A stretch of DNA of 36,300 nt, taken from CAWJAP01 sp963834365. GTDB taxonomy: Bacteria > Acidobacteriota > Vicinamibacteria > Vicinamibacterales > Vicinamibacteraceae. Every line of letters begins with the position of its first letter. The stretch's first letter is position 1. The translations under genes were made by a program, and so were the position numbers. The stretch spans positions 1 through 36,300 of the forward strand of contig CAWIBS010000011.1 of the NCBI GenBank assembly GCA_963834365.1, read 5' to 3'. Below, piece after piece: positions 1 to 8,669 of this stretch. The notes under the pieces were generated by a model that was given only the letters and a program-made list of their open reading frames with translations, searched no databases and was not told the origin of the DNA.

Positions 1-878
1 TTCGGATTGCAGCGTCGGGCATCAATCCCGGCGATATCAGGAAGCGGCAGAATGCGTTCGGGTACGGGATGCCCTGTCCGCGGGTCATTCCACACAGCGA
101 TGGCGCCGGGATCGTTGATGCGGTAGGCGAAGGAGTGTCGACCGATGTGGTCGGCCGCCGCGTCTGGTGCTACGGCGCACAGTCGTACCGGCCGTTTGGC
201 ACGGCGGCCGAATATACCGTCGTCCCGGCAACGCTCGCGGTTCCTCTCGCAGAGAGCGTCTCGTTTGAGCAGGGCGCGTGCCTTGGCATTCCCGGCATTA
301 CGGCGCATCGTTGCGTCCACGCAGCTGGCGCGTTGGACGGCCGCATGGTGCTGGTGCAGGGTGGCGCTGGCGCCGTGGGTCTCTGCGCCGTGCAGCTCGC
401 CCGCCGGGCCGGAGCTTCCGTGATCGCGACGGTGCGGTCTTCCAGAGACGAATCCGTCGTAGCCGCTGCCGGCGCGCACCACGTCGTTCAGCGCGGCGCC
501 GATCTGATCGAGCGGGTGCGAGCCCTTGCGCCCGATGGCATCGACCACATCATCGAAGTCGCCTTCGGCGTGAACATCGCAACCGACCTGGAGCTCCTGG
601 CCGTCGGCGGCTCGGTGGCGACCTACGCCACCGACCTGGACAGACCGGCGATTCCGTTCTGGCCGCTGCTCTTCAAGAACATCCGCATCGATTTTCTGGG
701 GAGCGACGACTTCACGCCTGCGCACAAGGCCGACGCCGCACGCGCCATCAACGAGGCGCTCGACGCAGGATCGCCTGGAATGCCGATCGCCGAGCGTTTT
801 CCACTCGAGGAGATCGCGACTGCGCACGAGCGACTCGAATCGCGTCGCCACCGGGGCCGAGTCGTTCTGCTTCTATGA
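1..878 (+). CDS. NADPH:quinone reductase-like MDR protein, 5' end missing
   Basis: This is the C-terminal part of a medium-chain dehydrogenase/reductase of the zinc-free quinone oxidoreductase type. The frame is open from base 3 to the left edge and reads through residues typical of the GroES-like domain (SGINPGDIRKRQ, then HSDGAGIVDAVGEG), so the true start lies outside the window and the internal ATG at 69 is not it. The Rossmann segment is clear (VLVQGGAGAVGLCAVQLARR, bases ~348-408), which is the NADPH-binding AxxGxxG loop. I see no structural-zinc cysteine cluster. The family reduces quinones or activated alkenes with NADPH in the cytoplasm. The substrate here cannot be told. The stop at 878 is followed by ~120 bp before the next gene. 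Confidence 0.85.
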   Translation, partial: RIAASGINPGDIRKRQNAFGYGMPCPRVIPHSDGAGIVDAVGEGVSTDVVGRRVWCYGAQSYRPFGTAAEYTVVPATLAVPLAESVSFEQGACLGIPGITAHRCVHAAGALDGRMVLVQGGAGAVGLCAVQLARRAGASVIATVRSSRDESVVAAAGAHHVVQRGADLIERVRALAPDGIDHIIEVAFGVNIATDLELLAVGGSVATYATDLDRPAIPFWPLLFKNIRIDFLGSDDFTPAHKADAARAINEALDAGSPGMPIAERFPLEEIATAHERLESRRHRGRVVLLL

Positions 879-998
879 GGACCGGGTCGCGCGCGCAGCG
901 GATCCGCGCCGCCGGGCTTGCGTCGCCCGGCTTCGGATCGACCGCTTGCCAGATCGCCTCTGAGGACGCATCATCCAACGAACCCAGCCACTTCGACG

Positions 999-1808
999 AT
1001 GCAGTTCATCCGCATCGGGCTCTGGATCGCGCTGCTCGCGAGCGCGATGCTGCTCCCGTTCCTTCCCGGCCGCCATGATCCCCTCGCCATGAGTCTGTCG
1101 GCGGCCGCGACCGGGGTGGCGTTTGGCGGCCTCCTGCTGGTGCCAATCGGCGTGGTGTGGCTGATCTCCAGCCGCGGATACGCGCTGGCGAAGCTGGCGT
1201 TGGTCGTGGCGACGCTCGTCGCCGCCGGCGCTGCACTCGCCACGGCGGCGAACGGGAGCATGGCAGGGGGAGTGCTCGTGCTCGCGGCCTGGGTGATCTG
1301 GCTCGTCCACCTCTGGCGACGTGTCGGCGCCGCACGAACGGCTGGCGCGGGCCTGGAGCAGGCGTTGCCGATCGCGCTGATCGTGGTCCCGCTGGTTGCG
1401 GTGGCGGTGCGCACGGCGTTCACAGGATCCGCCGCCGCGTGGAGCCGCGACCGGGCAATCGCGAACACGGCGGAGATCGTCGCGGACATCGAACGGTTCC
1501 GCGAGCGCACGGGGGCCTATCCGGTCGCGATCAGTTCGGTCTGGCCCGACTATCACCCCGGCATCATCGGCATCGAGCGCTATCGGTACGAGCCGAGCGG
1601 GGCGGCGTACAACCTTTACTTCGAGCACCCGTCAACGAACCTCGCCGTGCGCGAGATCGTCATGTACAACCCGCGGGGCGAACAGGACATTTCGAGCCAC
1701 GCCTTCGACCTGCTGCAATTCTCCCCGGAGGAGATCCGGCGGCAGCGCGGGTACTTCGCGTCGCACGACCTGCGGCAGGCCGGGTGGAAGCGGTTCCTCT
1801 TCGACTGA
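999..1808 (+). CDS. Membrane protein with soluble pseudopilin-like C-terminal domain
   Basis: I do not recognise a named family. The first ~145 residues hold about five hydrophobic segments (roughly residues 5-25, 30-55, 60-80, 87-107 and 120-142), followed by a soluble domain of ~125 residues. That domain starts with a helix and a stretch (DIERFRERTGAYPVAISSVW, then a Pro-Asp-Tyr) that resembles the 'helix, TGxYP, loop' signature of type II secretion pseudopilin globular domains. The resemblance is an inference. I chose the ATG at 999 because it sits directly before the first membrane segment; the frame is open further upstream to 918 but that part is charged and unlike protein. No partner genes adjoin it. 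Confidence 0.7.
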   Translation: MQFIRIGLWIALLASAMLLPFLPGRHDPLAMSLSAAATGVAFGGLLLVPIGVVWLISSRGYALAKLALVVATLVAAGAALATAANGSMAGGVLVLAAWVIWLVHLWRRVGAARTAGAGLEQALPIALIVVPLVAVAVRTAFTGSAAAWSRDRAIANTAEIVADIERFRERTGAYPVAISSVWPDYHPGIIGIERYRYEPSGAAYNLYFEHPSTNLAVREIVMYNPRGEQDISSHAFDLLQFSPEEIRRQRGYFASHDLRQAGWKRFLFD

Positions 1809-1916
1809 TAGGATCGGGTGCCAGCCGGTGCGAGTTTGAACCAACACGACCAGCCTCAGTAAGCTACGGTCACTTGATCAGTTCGAATCCCAACCAGTCT
1901 CACCAGCGACACGATC

Positions 1917-2355
1917 ATGCCGAACACTGTCCAGTTCCATCGGGTGCTCCGTGCGACGCCGGAGCGGGTTTACCGCGCATTCCTCGATCCCGACGCCATG
2001 ATGAAGTGGCTGCCGCCGAACGGCTTTACCGGCAAGGTGCACCAGATCGATCCCCGAGTGGGCGGCAAGTACAAGGCGTCGTTCACCAATTTCAGCTCGG
2101 GCAGGAGTCATTCCTTCGGTGGCGAGTATCTCGAACTGGTCCCGCACGAACTCCTTCGGTGGACCGATGAGCTCGACGACGTCGCCAGGCGGGATGACGG
2201 TGACCGTGCGCTTGAAGAAGGTCTCGGTCGGGACGGAGATCAATGTCGTGCAGGAAGGGCTCCCGGATGTGATTCCGCCGGAGGCGTGCACTCTTGGTTG
2301 GCAGGAGTCACTCGCGCTGCTGGCCAAACTTGTCGAGGCGCAAATCCCGGACTGA
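1917..2355 (+). CDS. AHSA1/SRPBCC-family protein, frameshifted
   Basis: A START-like (SRPBCC) protein of the AHSA1/polyketide-cyclase type, a small hydrophobic-cavity fold seen in stress and ligand-binding proteins. The first frame gives the typical start (FHRVLRATPERVYRAFLDPD, then MMKWLPPNGFTGKVH) and runs to ELLRWTDELDD. The family similarity then continues one frame over (SPGGMTVTVRLKKVSVGTEI ... CTLGWQESLALLAKLVEAQIPD) and stops at 2355. The switch lies near base 2181 and is repaired by removing one G. Repaired length is ~145 residues, normal for the family. As written the gene is broken; the otherwise perfect conservation on both sides suggests a recent mutation or a sequence error. Function beyond the family is unknown. 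Confidence 0.75.
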
Positions 2356-2399
2356 GCAACACCTGCTGCAATCAACCGTCCGAAACCGACCCGGCGTGC

Positions 2400-2501
2400 G
2401 TAGCGGCCGCTGGCAATCAGCGCGTCCTGCTCCAGGAGCGCAGGCCGTGGGACGAGCTCGTCGAGGCCGTGCGGCTGGTCACGCGAGGGGAACATGCCTG
2501 A
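2400..2501 (+). pseudogene. PadR-type regulator, C-terminal remnant
   Basis: The ~34 codons before the permease read AAAGNQRVLLQERRPWDELV and then EAVRLVTRGEHA. This matches the usual end of PadR-type repressors linked to ADOP permeases (an 'LTxAGRxxLxxERxxWDxLVxAVxLV' pattern from family memory). The stop TGA (2499-2501) overlaps the ATG of the permease (ATGCCTGA), the tight coupling normally seen between a padR gene and its permease. The winged-helix part is absent: the sequence upstream is the end of the AHSA1-like gene. I therefore read it as a truncated remnant. The match is short, so identity is moderately sure. Confidence 0.45.
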
Positions 2502-4983
2502 TTGGAAGCCTCACATCCGCGCACAGGCGCGTCGGCGACCGTCCCTGACACCAGGCGTGCCGACTGGCCATTGGTTGAGCGGCCTTCGGCAGGACGTGTC
2601 GTACGCCGTGCGGACCCTTCGCAAGAGCCCGGGGTTCACCGCCGTCGCCATCCTCTCGCTCGCCGTCGGCATCGGCGCCACGACGACAATCTTCACGTTC
2701 GTGAACGCGGTCTTCCTGCGGCCCTTGCCGTATCCGGGCTCGGACCGGCTCGTGGTCCTCCACGAGCATCAGCGGACAGGCAGCGAACCGCTGAACGTGC
2801 ATCCGGGCAACTTCGTCGAGTGGCGCCGCCGCGCACGCGCCTTCGATGCGCTGGCGCTCGTTCAGGCGCCGCCGTTGAACGTGATGGGGAGCCGCGGCGC
2901 AGAGCAAGTCAGTCGCCTCCTCGCGACCGAAGACATTTTCCGCGTCTTCGGCGTCGCGCCGGTGCTGGGCCGCGGCTTCACGCCCGACGACACACGGCCC
3001 GGCAGCGGCAAGGTGGTCGTGCTCGGCCACGGATTCTGGCAGCGCTGGTTCGGTGGCGACCCCGGTGTCCTGGGACGCCAGCTGCTGGTTCAGGACGGAT
3101 CACTGACGATCCTCGGCGTCGCGCCCCCGGGGCTCCGGGTGGGGTCGATCGAACCGGATGTGTTCACCCCTCTTGCGATCGATCCCGCGAACCCGGCGGC
3201 GACGGGTTCGCGCTCCTTCCAGTGCTACGGCCGCCTCGCCGCCGGTGTCGGTCTCGACACCGCCAGGGCGGAGATGGATGTGATTGCGTCCGCGCTCGGA
3301 CGTGAAAGCGCCTTCGCCGAGGGGATGGGCGTGTTCGTCTCCGACCTGCAGGAGTACCTCGGGCGGGAGGCGCGGCCAGGACTGCGTCTCCTGATGGGCG
3401 TCGTCATCACGGTGCTCGCGATCGCGTGCGTCAATCTCGCCGGACTGCTGATGGCTCGCGGCTTCGCCCGGCGCGGAGAGCTTGCCGTGCGCGCCTCGCT
3501 CGGTGCCAGTCGTGGACGGCTGGTTCGACAACTCGTGGTCGAGAGCCTCGTATTGTCGTTGTCTGGTGGCATCGCCGGGCTTGCGTTCGCTGACGCCGCT
3601 ACGGGCGCCCTGACCACCCTCGCGGCTGGCGCCCTGACGGCTGGCGTTCCGGGTCACGTTCGGCTGGACGTCGTGAGTCTGTTCTTCACGATAGCCGTGT
3701 CAGTGGCGACCGCCCTGATCTTCGGGCTGCTCCCGGCGCGGGAAGCGAGCCAGACAGATCCTCACACAGCGATGCGCCAGCAGACGCGATCCGCCACGTC
3801 CGATCGCCGCCATCACCGCATCAGGGGCGCCCTCGTCGTCATCGAGGTGGCGTTGGCCGTGGTGCTCCTCGTCGGTGCCGGCCTGCTCTTTCGGACGTTC
3901 TCCAACCTGTCGCGGGTCGACCTGGGGTTCCAGCCAGCGGGAACGGTCACGGCTGGTCTGTTTCTCGGTCTGCGGCCTCCCGACACACGCGTGGCCGTTC
4001 TCGACCAGATCCTCGACCGTGTCGAGAGTCTCCCCGGCGTGACGGCGGCCGGTACCATCCAGTTTGTGCCGCTCCGCGGAGCCACCTGCGGCACCGGTTT
4101 CTGGAATGAAGAGGATGCGGAAGGTCGCGATTCGTCGCGCACGCATCCAACCGAATGCGCCCTCGTGAGTCGAGGGTACTTCGCCGCCATGGGCATTCCG
4201 ATTCTGGACGGCCGCCCCTTCGATCGGCGCGACCGCACCGGGAGCCCTCGTGTGCTGGTCGTGAACCAGGCCTTTGCGCGGCAGTACTTCCGCGACGGCC
4301 GCGTGATCGGGCGCCGTCTGTTCGTGCAATCGAGCAACCAGGCGCTGGCTGAAGTGATCGGCGTCGTCGGGAATGTCCGCCACAACGGGCCGGCCGTCGA
4401 TCCCGCGCCGACGGTGTTCCTGCTGCACGCGCAGACGCCAGGCTACATCACGAATCTCGTGGTGCGAACGAGCGGCGATCCCCTGGCGCAGGCGGTCGCG
4501 ATTCGGCGCGTCGTTCACGACGTCGACCCGACCCAGGCCGTGTCCGGCGTCGGAACCCTGGAGCAGGACGTGTCGAAGGTCCTTGCTCCGTCTCGTCTCC
4601 GCGCAATGCTGGTGACGAGCGTGGCGGTCATCGCCCTGGCGCTGGCGGCCATCGGACTCTACGGATTGCTCGCCTACATCGTCAATCAGCGGACCCACGA
4701 GATCGGCATCCGGCTGGCGCTCGGCGCCACACGGCACGCCATCTTCGGCGCCTTGTTCAACCAGGGCGCACGACTCGTCATCTGCGGGCTCGTCCTCGGC
4801 CTCGGCGCGGGGATCTGGCTCCGTCGTCTCCTGTCGACGTTCGTGTTCGGCATCACGGCCGGGGATCCGGCGTCGTATGTCGTGGCCTGTGCCGCGTTCC
4901 TGCTGATCGCGCTGGCGGCCGTCACAATTCCTGCGATTCGTGCGGCGCGCGTGGAGCCCATCATGGCGCTGCGCGACGAATGA
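2494..4983 (+). CDS. ADOP-type ABC transporter permease (MacB/FtsX fold)
   Basis: An 829-residue permease of the acidobacterial duplicated orphan permease group, a MacB/FtsX relative. The start 'MPDWKPHIRAQ' is typical of ADOPs that follow a padR gene, but the usual ~60-80 residue helical region after it is missing: by residue ~30 it already reads LRQDVSYAVRTLRKSPGFTA, the conserved lead-in to the first membrane helix (AILSLAVGIGATTTIFTFVN). A periplasmic MacB-type domain follows, then three helices near residues 290-420, a second copy of the helix-plus-periplasmic-domain unit from ~445, and a final three-helix FtsX domain (to ~825) containing the conserved THEIGIRLALGAT motif. No ATPase gene adjoins it, hence 'orphan'. 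The substrate is unknown. The reading frame is intact. Confidence 0.9.
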   Translation: MPDWKPHIRAQARRRPSLTPGVPTGHWLSGLRQDVSYAVRTLRKSPGFTAVAILSLAVGIGATTTIFTFVNAVFLRPLPYPGSDRLVVLHEHQRTGSEPLNVHPGNFVEWRRRARAFDALALVQAPPLNVMGSRGAEQVSRLLATEDIFRVFGVAPVLGRGFTPDDTRPGSGKVVVLGHGFWQRWFGGDPGVLGRQLLVQDGSLTILGVAPPGLRVGSIEPDVFTPLAIDPANPAATGSRSFQCYGRLAAGVGLDTARAEMDVIASALGRESAFAEGMGVFVSDLQEYLGREARPGLRLLMGVVITVLAIACVNLAGLLMARGFARRGELAVRASLGASRGRLVRQLVVESLVLSLSGGIAGLAFADAATGALTTLAAGALTAGVPGHVRLDVVSLFFTIAVSVATALIFGLLPAREASQTDPHTAMRQQTRSATSDRRHHRIRGALVVIEVALAVVLLVGAGLLFRTFSNLSRVDLGFQPAGTVTAGLFLGLRPPDTRVAVLDQILDRVESLPGVTAAGTIQFVPLRGATCGTGFWNEEDAEGRDSSRTHPTECALVSRGYFAAMGIPILDGRPFDRRDRTGSPRVLVVNQAFARQYFRDGRVIGRRLFVQSSNQALAEVIGVVGNVRHNGPAVDPAPTVFLLHAQTPGYITNLVVRTSGDPLAQAVAIRRVVHDVDPTQAVSGVGTLEQDVSKVLAPSRLRAMLVTSVAVIALALAAIGLYGLLAYIVNQRTHEIGIRLALGATRHAIFGALFNQGARLVICGLVLGLGAGIWLRRLLSTFVFGITAGDPASYVVACAAFLLIALAAVTIPAIRAARVEPIMALRDE

Positions 4984-5127
4984 CGCAGCCCACCAACCTG
5001 GGGCTCTCGGGCGGCCACATCGAGCGGTCCGGACTTTGTTTGACGGATCACCCGGGTTGCGAAGCCCGTCCGTTACATCGGAACGTGCGCTCAGTTGATA
5101 TCGTCAACAGCACCGTGAACCTGACGA

Positions 5128-6527
5128 ATGCCGTGTGCGTGGGAATCGCGCCTCGGTTGGCGCGACTGCTGTTTCGCCGTGTCTCTAGCGATGGCGTGCG
5201 CCGCCATGGTCGCAGCCCAATCGAAAGCGATTGCGGTCACGAAGGTGACCCTCATCGATGGCACGGGCGCGAGCCCCCGAGTCGTGACCGTCATCGTCGA
5301 AGGCGATCGAATCACTGCAATCAGCTCCAGGCGGCCCGGAACAGATACCGACTGGGGCAACGATCGTCGATGGTCGCGGCAAGTATCTGATCCCTGGCAT
5401 GTGGGATATGCACGTCCACATCGGTGGGTACGAGGAAGGCACGAAGGTCCTGCCGCGCCTGGTCGCATACGGCATCACGGGCGTACGGGACATGGCGTCG
5501 CCCGTCGACGACATCCTTCGTCTTCGACGCGAGACTGCCGAAGGAACCTTGCTGGGTCCTCGGATTGTGGCAGCCGGGCCGATCCTGCAGCGTCCGTTGC
5601 CGTTCAGAACGCCACCGCTCGTTCGCACGGTGACGGACGCGGACACAAAGCAGGTTGTCGATGACTTGCAGGCGAAAGGCGTCGATTTCATCAAGGTCGG
5701 GGACACGCTCACCCGCGACGCATACTTCGGGATCGCGAGCGAAGCGAAGCACCTGGGTTTGCCATTTGCCGGGCATCTGCCGGTTTCGGTGACGGCCCTC
5801 GAGGCCACACAAGCAGGGCAGCAAAGCATCGAGCACTTTGGAAGCGCTGGCTTTCGTAACGTGTTGATCGCCTGTTCCTCGGCGGAAGCGGCGTTGATTT
5901 CCGTGGTTCGGGACGCACTCGCAAGTGCTCTCGCCGGCGGACCATCTCCCGACGAGAAACTGTACCGGTCGGAGTTCCTGACGAGACTCGTGAAGACCTA
6001 CGACCGGCGAAAGGCGGCGGCGTTGTTCACCGCGTTCAAGAAGAACGGCACCTGGCAAGTGCCGACTTTTGGCGCACTCCGCGGCGTCTGGGATGCGCGC
6101 CGCGCTCAACTCAATTCTGACGATGCCGCGGCCACCGACAGCGCAGGGAGGAAGACGATCGAGATGTTCGCCGACATGCGAAAGGCGGGAGTCAAGGTGC
6201 TGGCCGGAAGCGATCTGCCCGATCTCAACCGGAGTACCTCCGATTCACGACGAGATGGTGGCGTTGGTGCGCGCCGGCATGACGCCTCTGGAAGCGCTCC
6301 AGGCTTCAACCCGGAATGCCGCTGAGTTCATCGGAAGCCTTGCCGATGAAGGCACCGTCGAAGTGGGCAAGAAGGCCAGGCTGGTCCTGCTCGAGGCGGA
6401 CCCGTTGACAGACATCGCCAACACTCGCCGCGTGGCGGCCGTCGTTCTGGGCGGACGGCTCATAGCCGGAGCAGAACTGCAGAGCACTCCGTTGATGCGC
6501 TGCCAGGCGGGTGGGACATCCAACTGA
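5128..6527 (+). CDS. Secreted amidohydrolase-family metal-dependent hydrolase, two frameshifts
   Basis: An imidazolonepropionase/prolidase-like amidohydrolase. The N-terminus looks like a signal peptide (FAVSLAMACAAMVAAQ), followed by the family's beta-sandwich start (VTLIDGTGASPRVVTVIVEG). The metal-binding motif MWDMHVHIGG (HxH, bases ~5399-5428), the later HLPV and SIEHFGS histidines and the AGSDLPD aspartate are all present. The sequence changes frame near 5341 (before IPTGATIVDGRGKYLIPG) and near 6229 (between DLN and GVPPIHDEMVALVRAGMTP). Each break is repaired by removing one base, the second in a CC pair. Repaired length is ~465 residues, usual for the family. Likely substrates are dipeptides or cyclic amides, but this is not determined. 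The DinB-like gene follows 15 bp downstream. Confidence 0.8.
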
Positions 6528-6542
6528 ACAAGGAGCTTTGAC

Positions 6543-7040
6543 ATGCAGACGAAAGAGCTTGGCCCGGTCTTGTCGCTTCTGTTCTTCGAGCTCGTCGACG
6601 GCGCGAACGATCGAGCCGGAGCCGCCTTCATGCTCAATTCCGGGGACGTGGGCCTGCTGCGATCGCTCGAGAAGCTGTCCGCGGTGGACGCCTCGCGCGC
6701 CGTGAACGGCGGCGCCACGATTGCGGCACATGCGCAGCACGTCCGCTACGGTCTGTCGTTGATGAATCGCTGGGCCGCCGAAGGGGGCAATCCGTTCGCC
6801 GATGCGAAATGGGACGAAGCGTGGCGGACGTCCGGCGTGAACGACGGGGAATGGACGGAGATCCGGCAAGGCCTCGGTGATGAAGCGCACACATGGCTGC
6901 GCGCGTTGGCCGTACCGCGGGAGGCGAGCGAGGTCGAGGTCAGCGGGATGATCGCGAGCATCGGTCATCTTGCGTATCATCTCGGTGCGATTCGCCAGAT
7001 CGCCAAGGACAGCCGCGGGCCGAAGGAGGGCACGTTCTAA
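6543..7040 (+). CDS. DinB-like four-helix protein
   Basis: A 165-residue protein with the DinB/YfiT-like helical-bundle pattern. There are helices with spaced histidines in the right places: one near residue 62 (IAAHAQHVRYGLSLMNRW) and one near 145 (IGHLAYHLGAIRQIAKD), which together could form the metal site of this superfamily. Members are metal-dependent transferases (for example thiol transferases), many of unknown function. A good ribosome-binding site (AAGGAG, 6530-6535) lies 7 bases before the ATG. It starts 15 bp after the amidohydrolase and may be co-transcribed with it. The frame is intact. Confidence 0.75.
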   Translation: MQTKELGPVLSLLFFELVDGANDRAGAAFMLNSGDVGLLRSLEKLSAVDASRAVNGGATIAAHAQHVRYGLSLMNRWAAEGGNPFADAKWDEAWRTSGVNDGEWTEIRQGLGDEAHTWLRALAVPREASEVEVSGMIASIGHLAYHLGAIRQIAKDSRGPKEGTF

Positions 7041-7158
7041 CCAGCCCGGCTCGTCGCTGACGTTAGTGTCGAGACCTTACTCGAACACTCTTGCGTGAGT
7101 TCGAGTCGCGGGGCGGCGCCTGCCCCAATGAGGATTCGTGCACTCTCCAGCACTCAGC

Positions 7159-7257
7159 CTCACCGAGATCTCACGCAACGCTCATCCGCGCGTCAAGTTC
7201 CCAACGGGCAGTTCGGGCGATTCTTTCGCACGCCGCCGGTCGAACAGGCCGGCGCGG
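7159..7257 (+). promoter_or_regulatory. Upstream regulatory region, copy A (three 11-bp-phased CTCAC sites and hairpin)
   Basis: CTCAC at 7159-7163, CTCAC at 7170-7174 and CTCAT at 7181-7185 are spaced exactly 11 bp apart. After ~50 bp there is an imperfect hairpin (CCGGTC 7236-7241 with GGCCGG 7247-7252, one G-U pair in RNA). The whole ~99 bp aligns with 12376-12475. Three direct half-sites at one-helical-turn spacing is the known architecture of OmpR/PhoB-type response-regulator operators; assigning it here is inference. It lies in the 232-bp gap before yjbQ, which otherwise shows nothing. Confidence 0.55.
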
Positions 7258-7272
7258 GAGGAGGACCGCCCC

Positions 7273-7746
7273 ATGGAGACACTCGTGCCCGCGGCAATCT
7301 GCCACCACGCCCGGATCCGGGTTGCGACGGAGCGCGCGCTGGAGTTCATCGACCTGACCGCCCGAATCGAGGCGCTGGCCGCCGAGGGGGGGATCGACGC
7401 CGGGCTCGTCAACATCCAGACCCTGCACACCACGACCGCCATTGTCGTCAACGAATACGAGCCGCTGCTGCTGGCGGACTTCGAAGGCCTGCTCGCCCGG
7501 GCGGCGCCGCGGGACGCGCACTATCGCCACGATGACATGGACGTCCGGACCGTGAACCTGGCCCCGGGCGAACGCCCGAACGGTCATGCGCATTGCCACG
7601 CCCTCCTGCTCGGGTCGTCGGCGTCGCTGAACTTCGCGGAAGGCCGCCTGCAGCTCGGGCGCTGGCAGCGTGTCTTCCTGGTGGAGCTCGACGGCCCGCG
7701 CGTCCGCGAGGTCTCGGTCCTTGTCCTCGGCGAGGGCGTGCGATAA
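7273..7746 (+). CDS. yjbQ: YjbQ family (UPF0047) protein
   Basis: A 157-residue member of the YjbQ/UPF0047 family, small trimeric proteins. E. coli YjbQ has weak thiamine-phosphate synthase activity and its true role is unknown. Diagnostic segments are VNIQTLHTTTAIVVNEYEP, the DDMDVRT stretch, NGHAHCHALLLGSSASLNF with its conserved histidines and cysteine, and the ending LGRWQRVFLVELDGPR. The ATG at 7273 was chosen because it follows a strong ribosome-binding site (GGAGGA about 9 bases before) and begins the family-like sequence; the frame is open further up but runs through the regulatory repeat. It is followed after 13 bp by an ABC ATPase gene on the same strand. Confidence 0.88.
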   Translation: METLVPAAICHHARIRVATERALEFIDLTARIEALAAEGGIDAGLVNIQTLHTTTAIVVNEYEPLLLADFEGLLARAAPRDAHYRHDDMDVRTVNLAPGERPNGHAHCHALLLGSSASLNFAEGRLQLGRWQRVFLVELDGPRVREVSVLVLGEGVR

Positions 7747-7759
7747 AGACGCCTTGGCC

Positions 7760-8669
7760 ATGGAACTACACATTCGCAACGTATCCAAGACTTACCCCAA
7801 TGGCGTGCAGGCGCTGAAGGACGTAACCCTCACGATTCCGGCGGGCATGTACGGCCTGCTCGGCCCCAACGGCGCCGGCAAGTCCACGCTGATGCGCATC
7901 CTGGCCACGTTGCAGGAGGCGGATGCAGGCACCGTCCGCCTCGGTGATATCGACGTGCTCCGGCAGAAGGATGAAGTACGCAAGGCGCTCGGCTATCTGC
8001 CGCAGGAATTCGGCGTGTATCCGAAGGTCAGCGCGGAGACCCTGCTCGATCACTTTGCGCTGCTCAAGGGCATGGCCGAACGTCGATCGCGCAAGGAAGT
8101 CGTCGAGGGGCTGCTGCGGCAGGTCAACCTGTGGGACGTGCGAAAGCAGAAGCTGGGAGGCTACTCGGGCGGCATGCGGCAGCGCTTCGGCGTGGCCGTG
8201 GCACTCCTGGGCAACCCGAAGCTGATGATCGTGGACGAGCCGACAGCCGGCCTCGACCCGGCCGAGCGCGTGCGGTTCCTCAACCTGCTCTCCGAGCTGG
8301 GCGAGAACAGCGTCGTCCTCCTCTCCACCCACATTGTCGAAGACGTGAGCGAGCTGTGCACGAGGATGGCGATCATCGACCAGGGGGAGATCCTGCTCGA
8401 GGCCGAGCCGCTGCGCGTGGTCGACGACCTCCGTGGCCGGATCTGGCGCCGCGTGATCTCGAAGGACGAGCTCCCCGCGGTGGAGCGGGAGCACGCGGTG
8501 ATCTCGACCAAGCTCCTCGCCGGGCGCACCGTCGTGCATGTCTTCAGCGACGCGGTCGCCCGGCCCCGGGTTCGAGGCCGCCGAGCCGGACCTCGAGGAC
8601 GTCTACTTCAGCACGATGGCGGGGCACATCGGTCGGCGCCGCGAGCCGCAGCCGGCGGTGACGCCATGA
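7760..8669 (+). CDS. ABC transporter ATP-binding protein, frameshift near 3' end
   Basis: ATPase subunit of an ABC-2 type exporter. It carries the Walker A (GLLGPNGAGKST, residues ~34-45), Q-loop (GYLPQEFG), signature motif (YSGGMRQR), Walker B (LMIVDEPTAGLDP) and switch histidine (LLSTHIVEDV). The C-terminal domain continues across a frameshift near 8564-8567, where the run CCCC reads correctly if one C is removed (ARPGFEAAEPDLEDVYFSTMAG). The gene then ends with TGA at 8667-8669, overlapping the permease ATG at 8666 (ATGA). Repaired length is ~302 residues. It works with the downstream permease/peptidase fusion. Unrepaired, the frame would read on into the permease. Confidence 0.85.
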
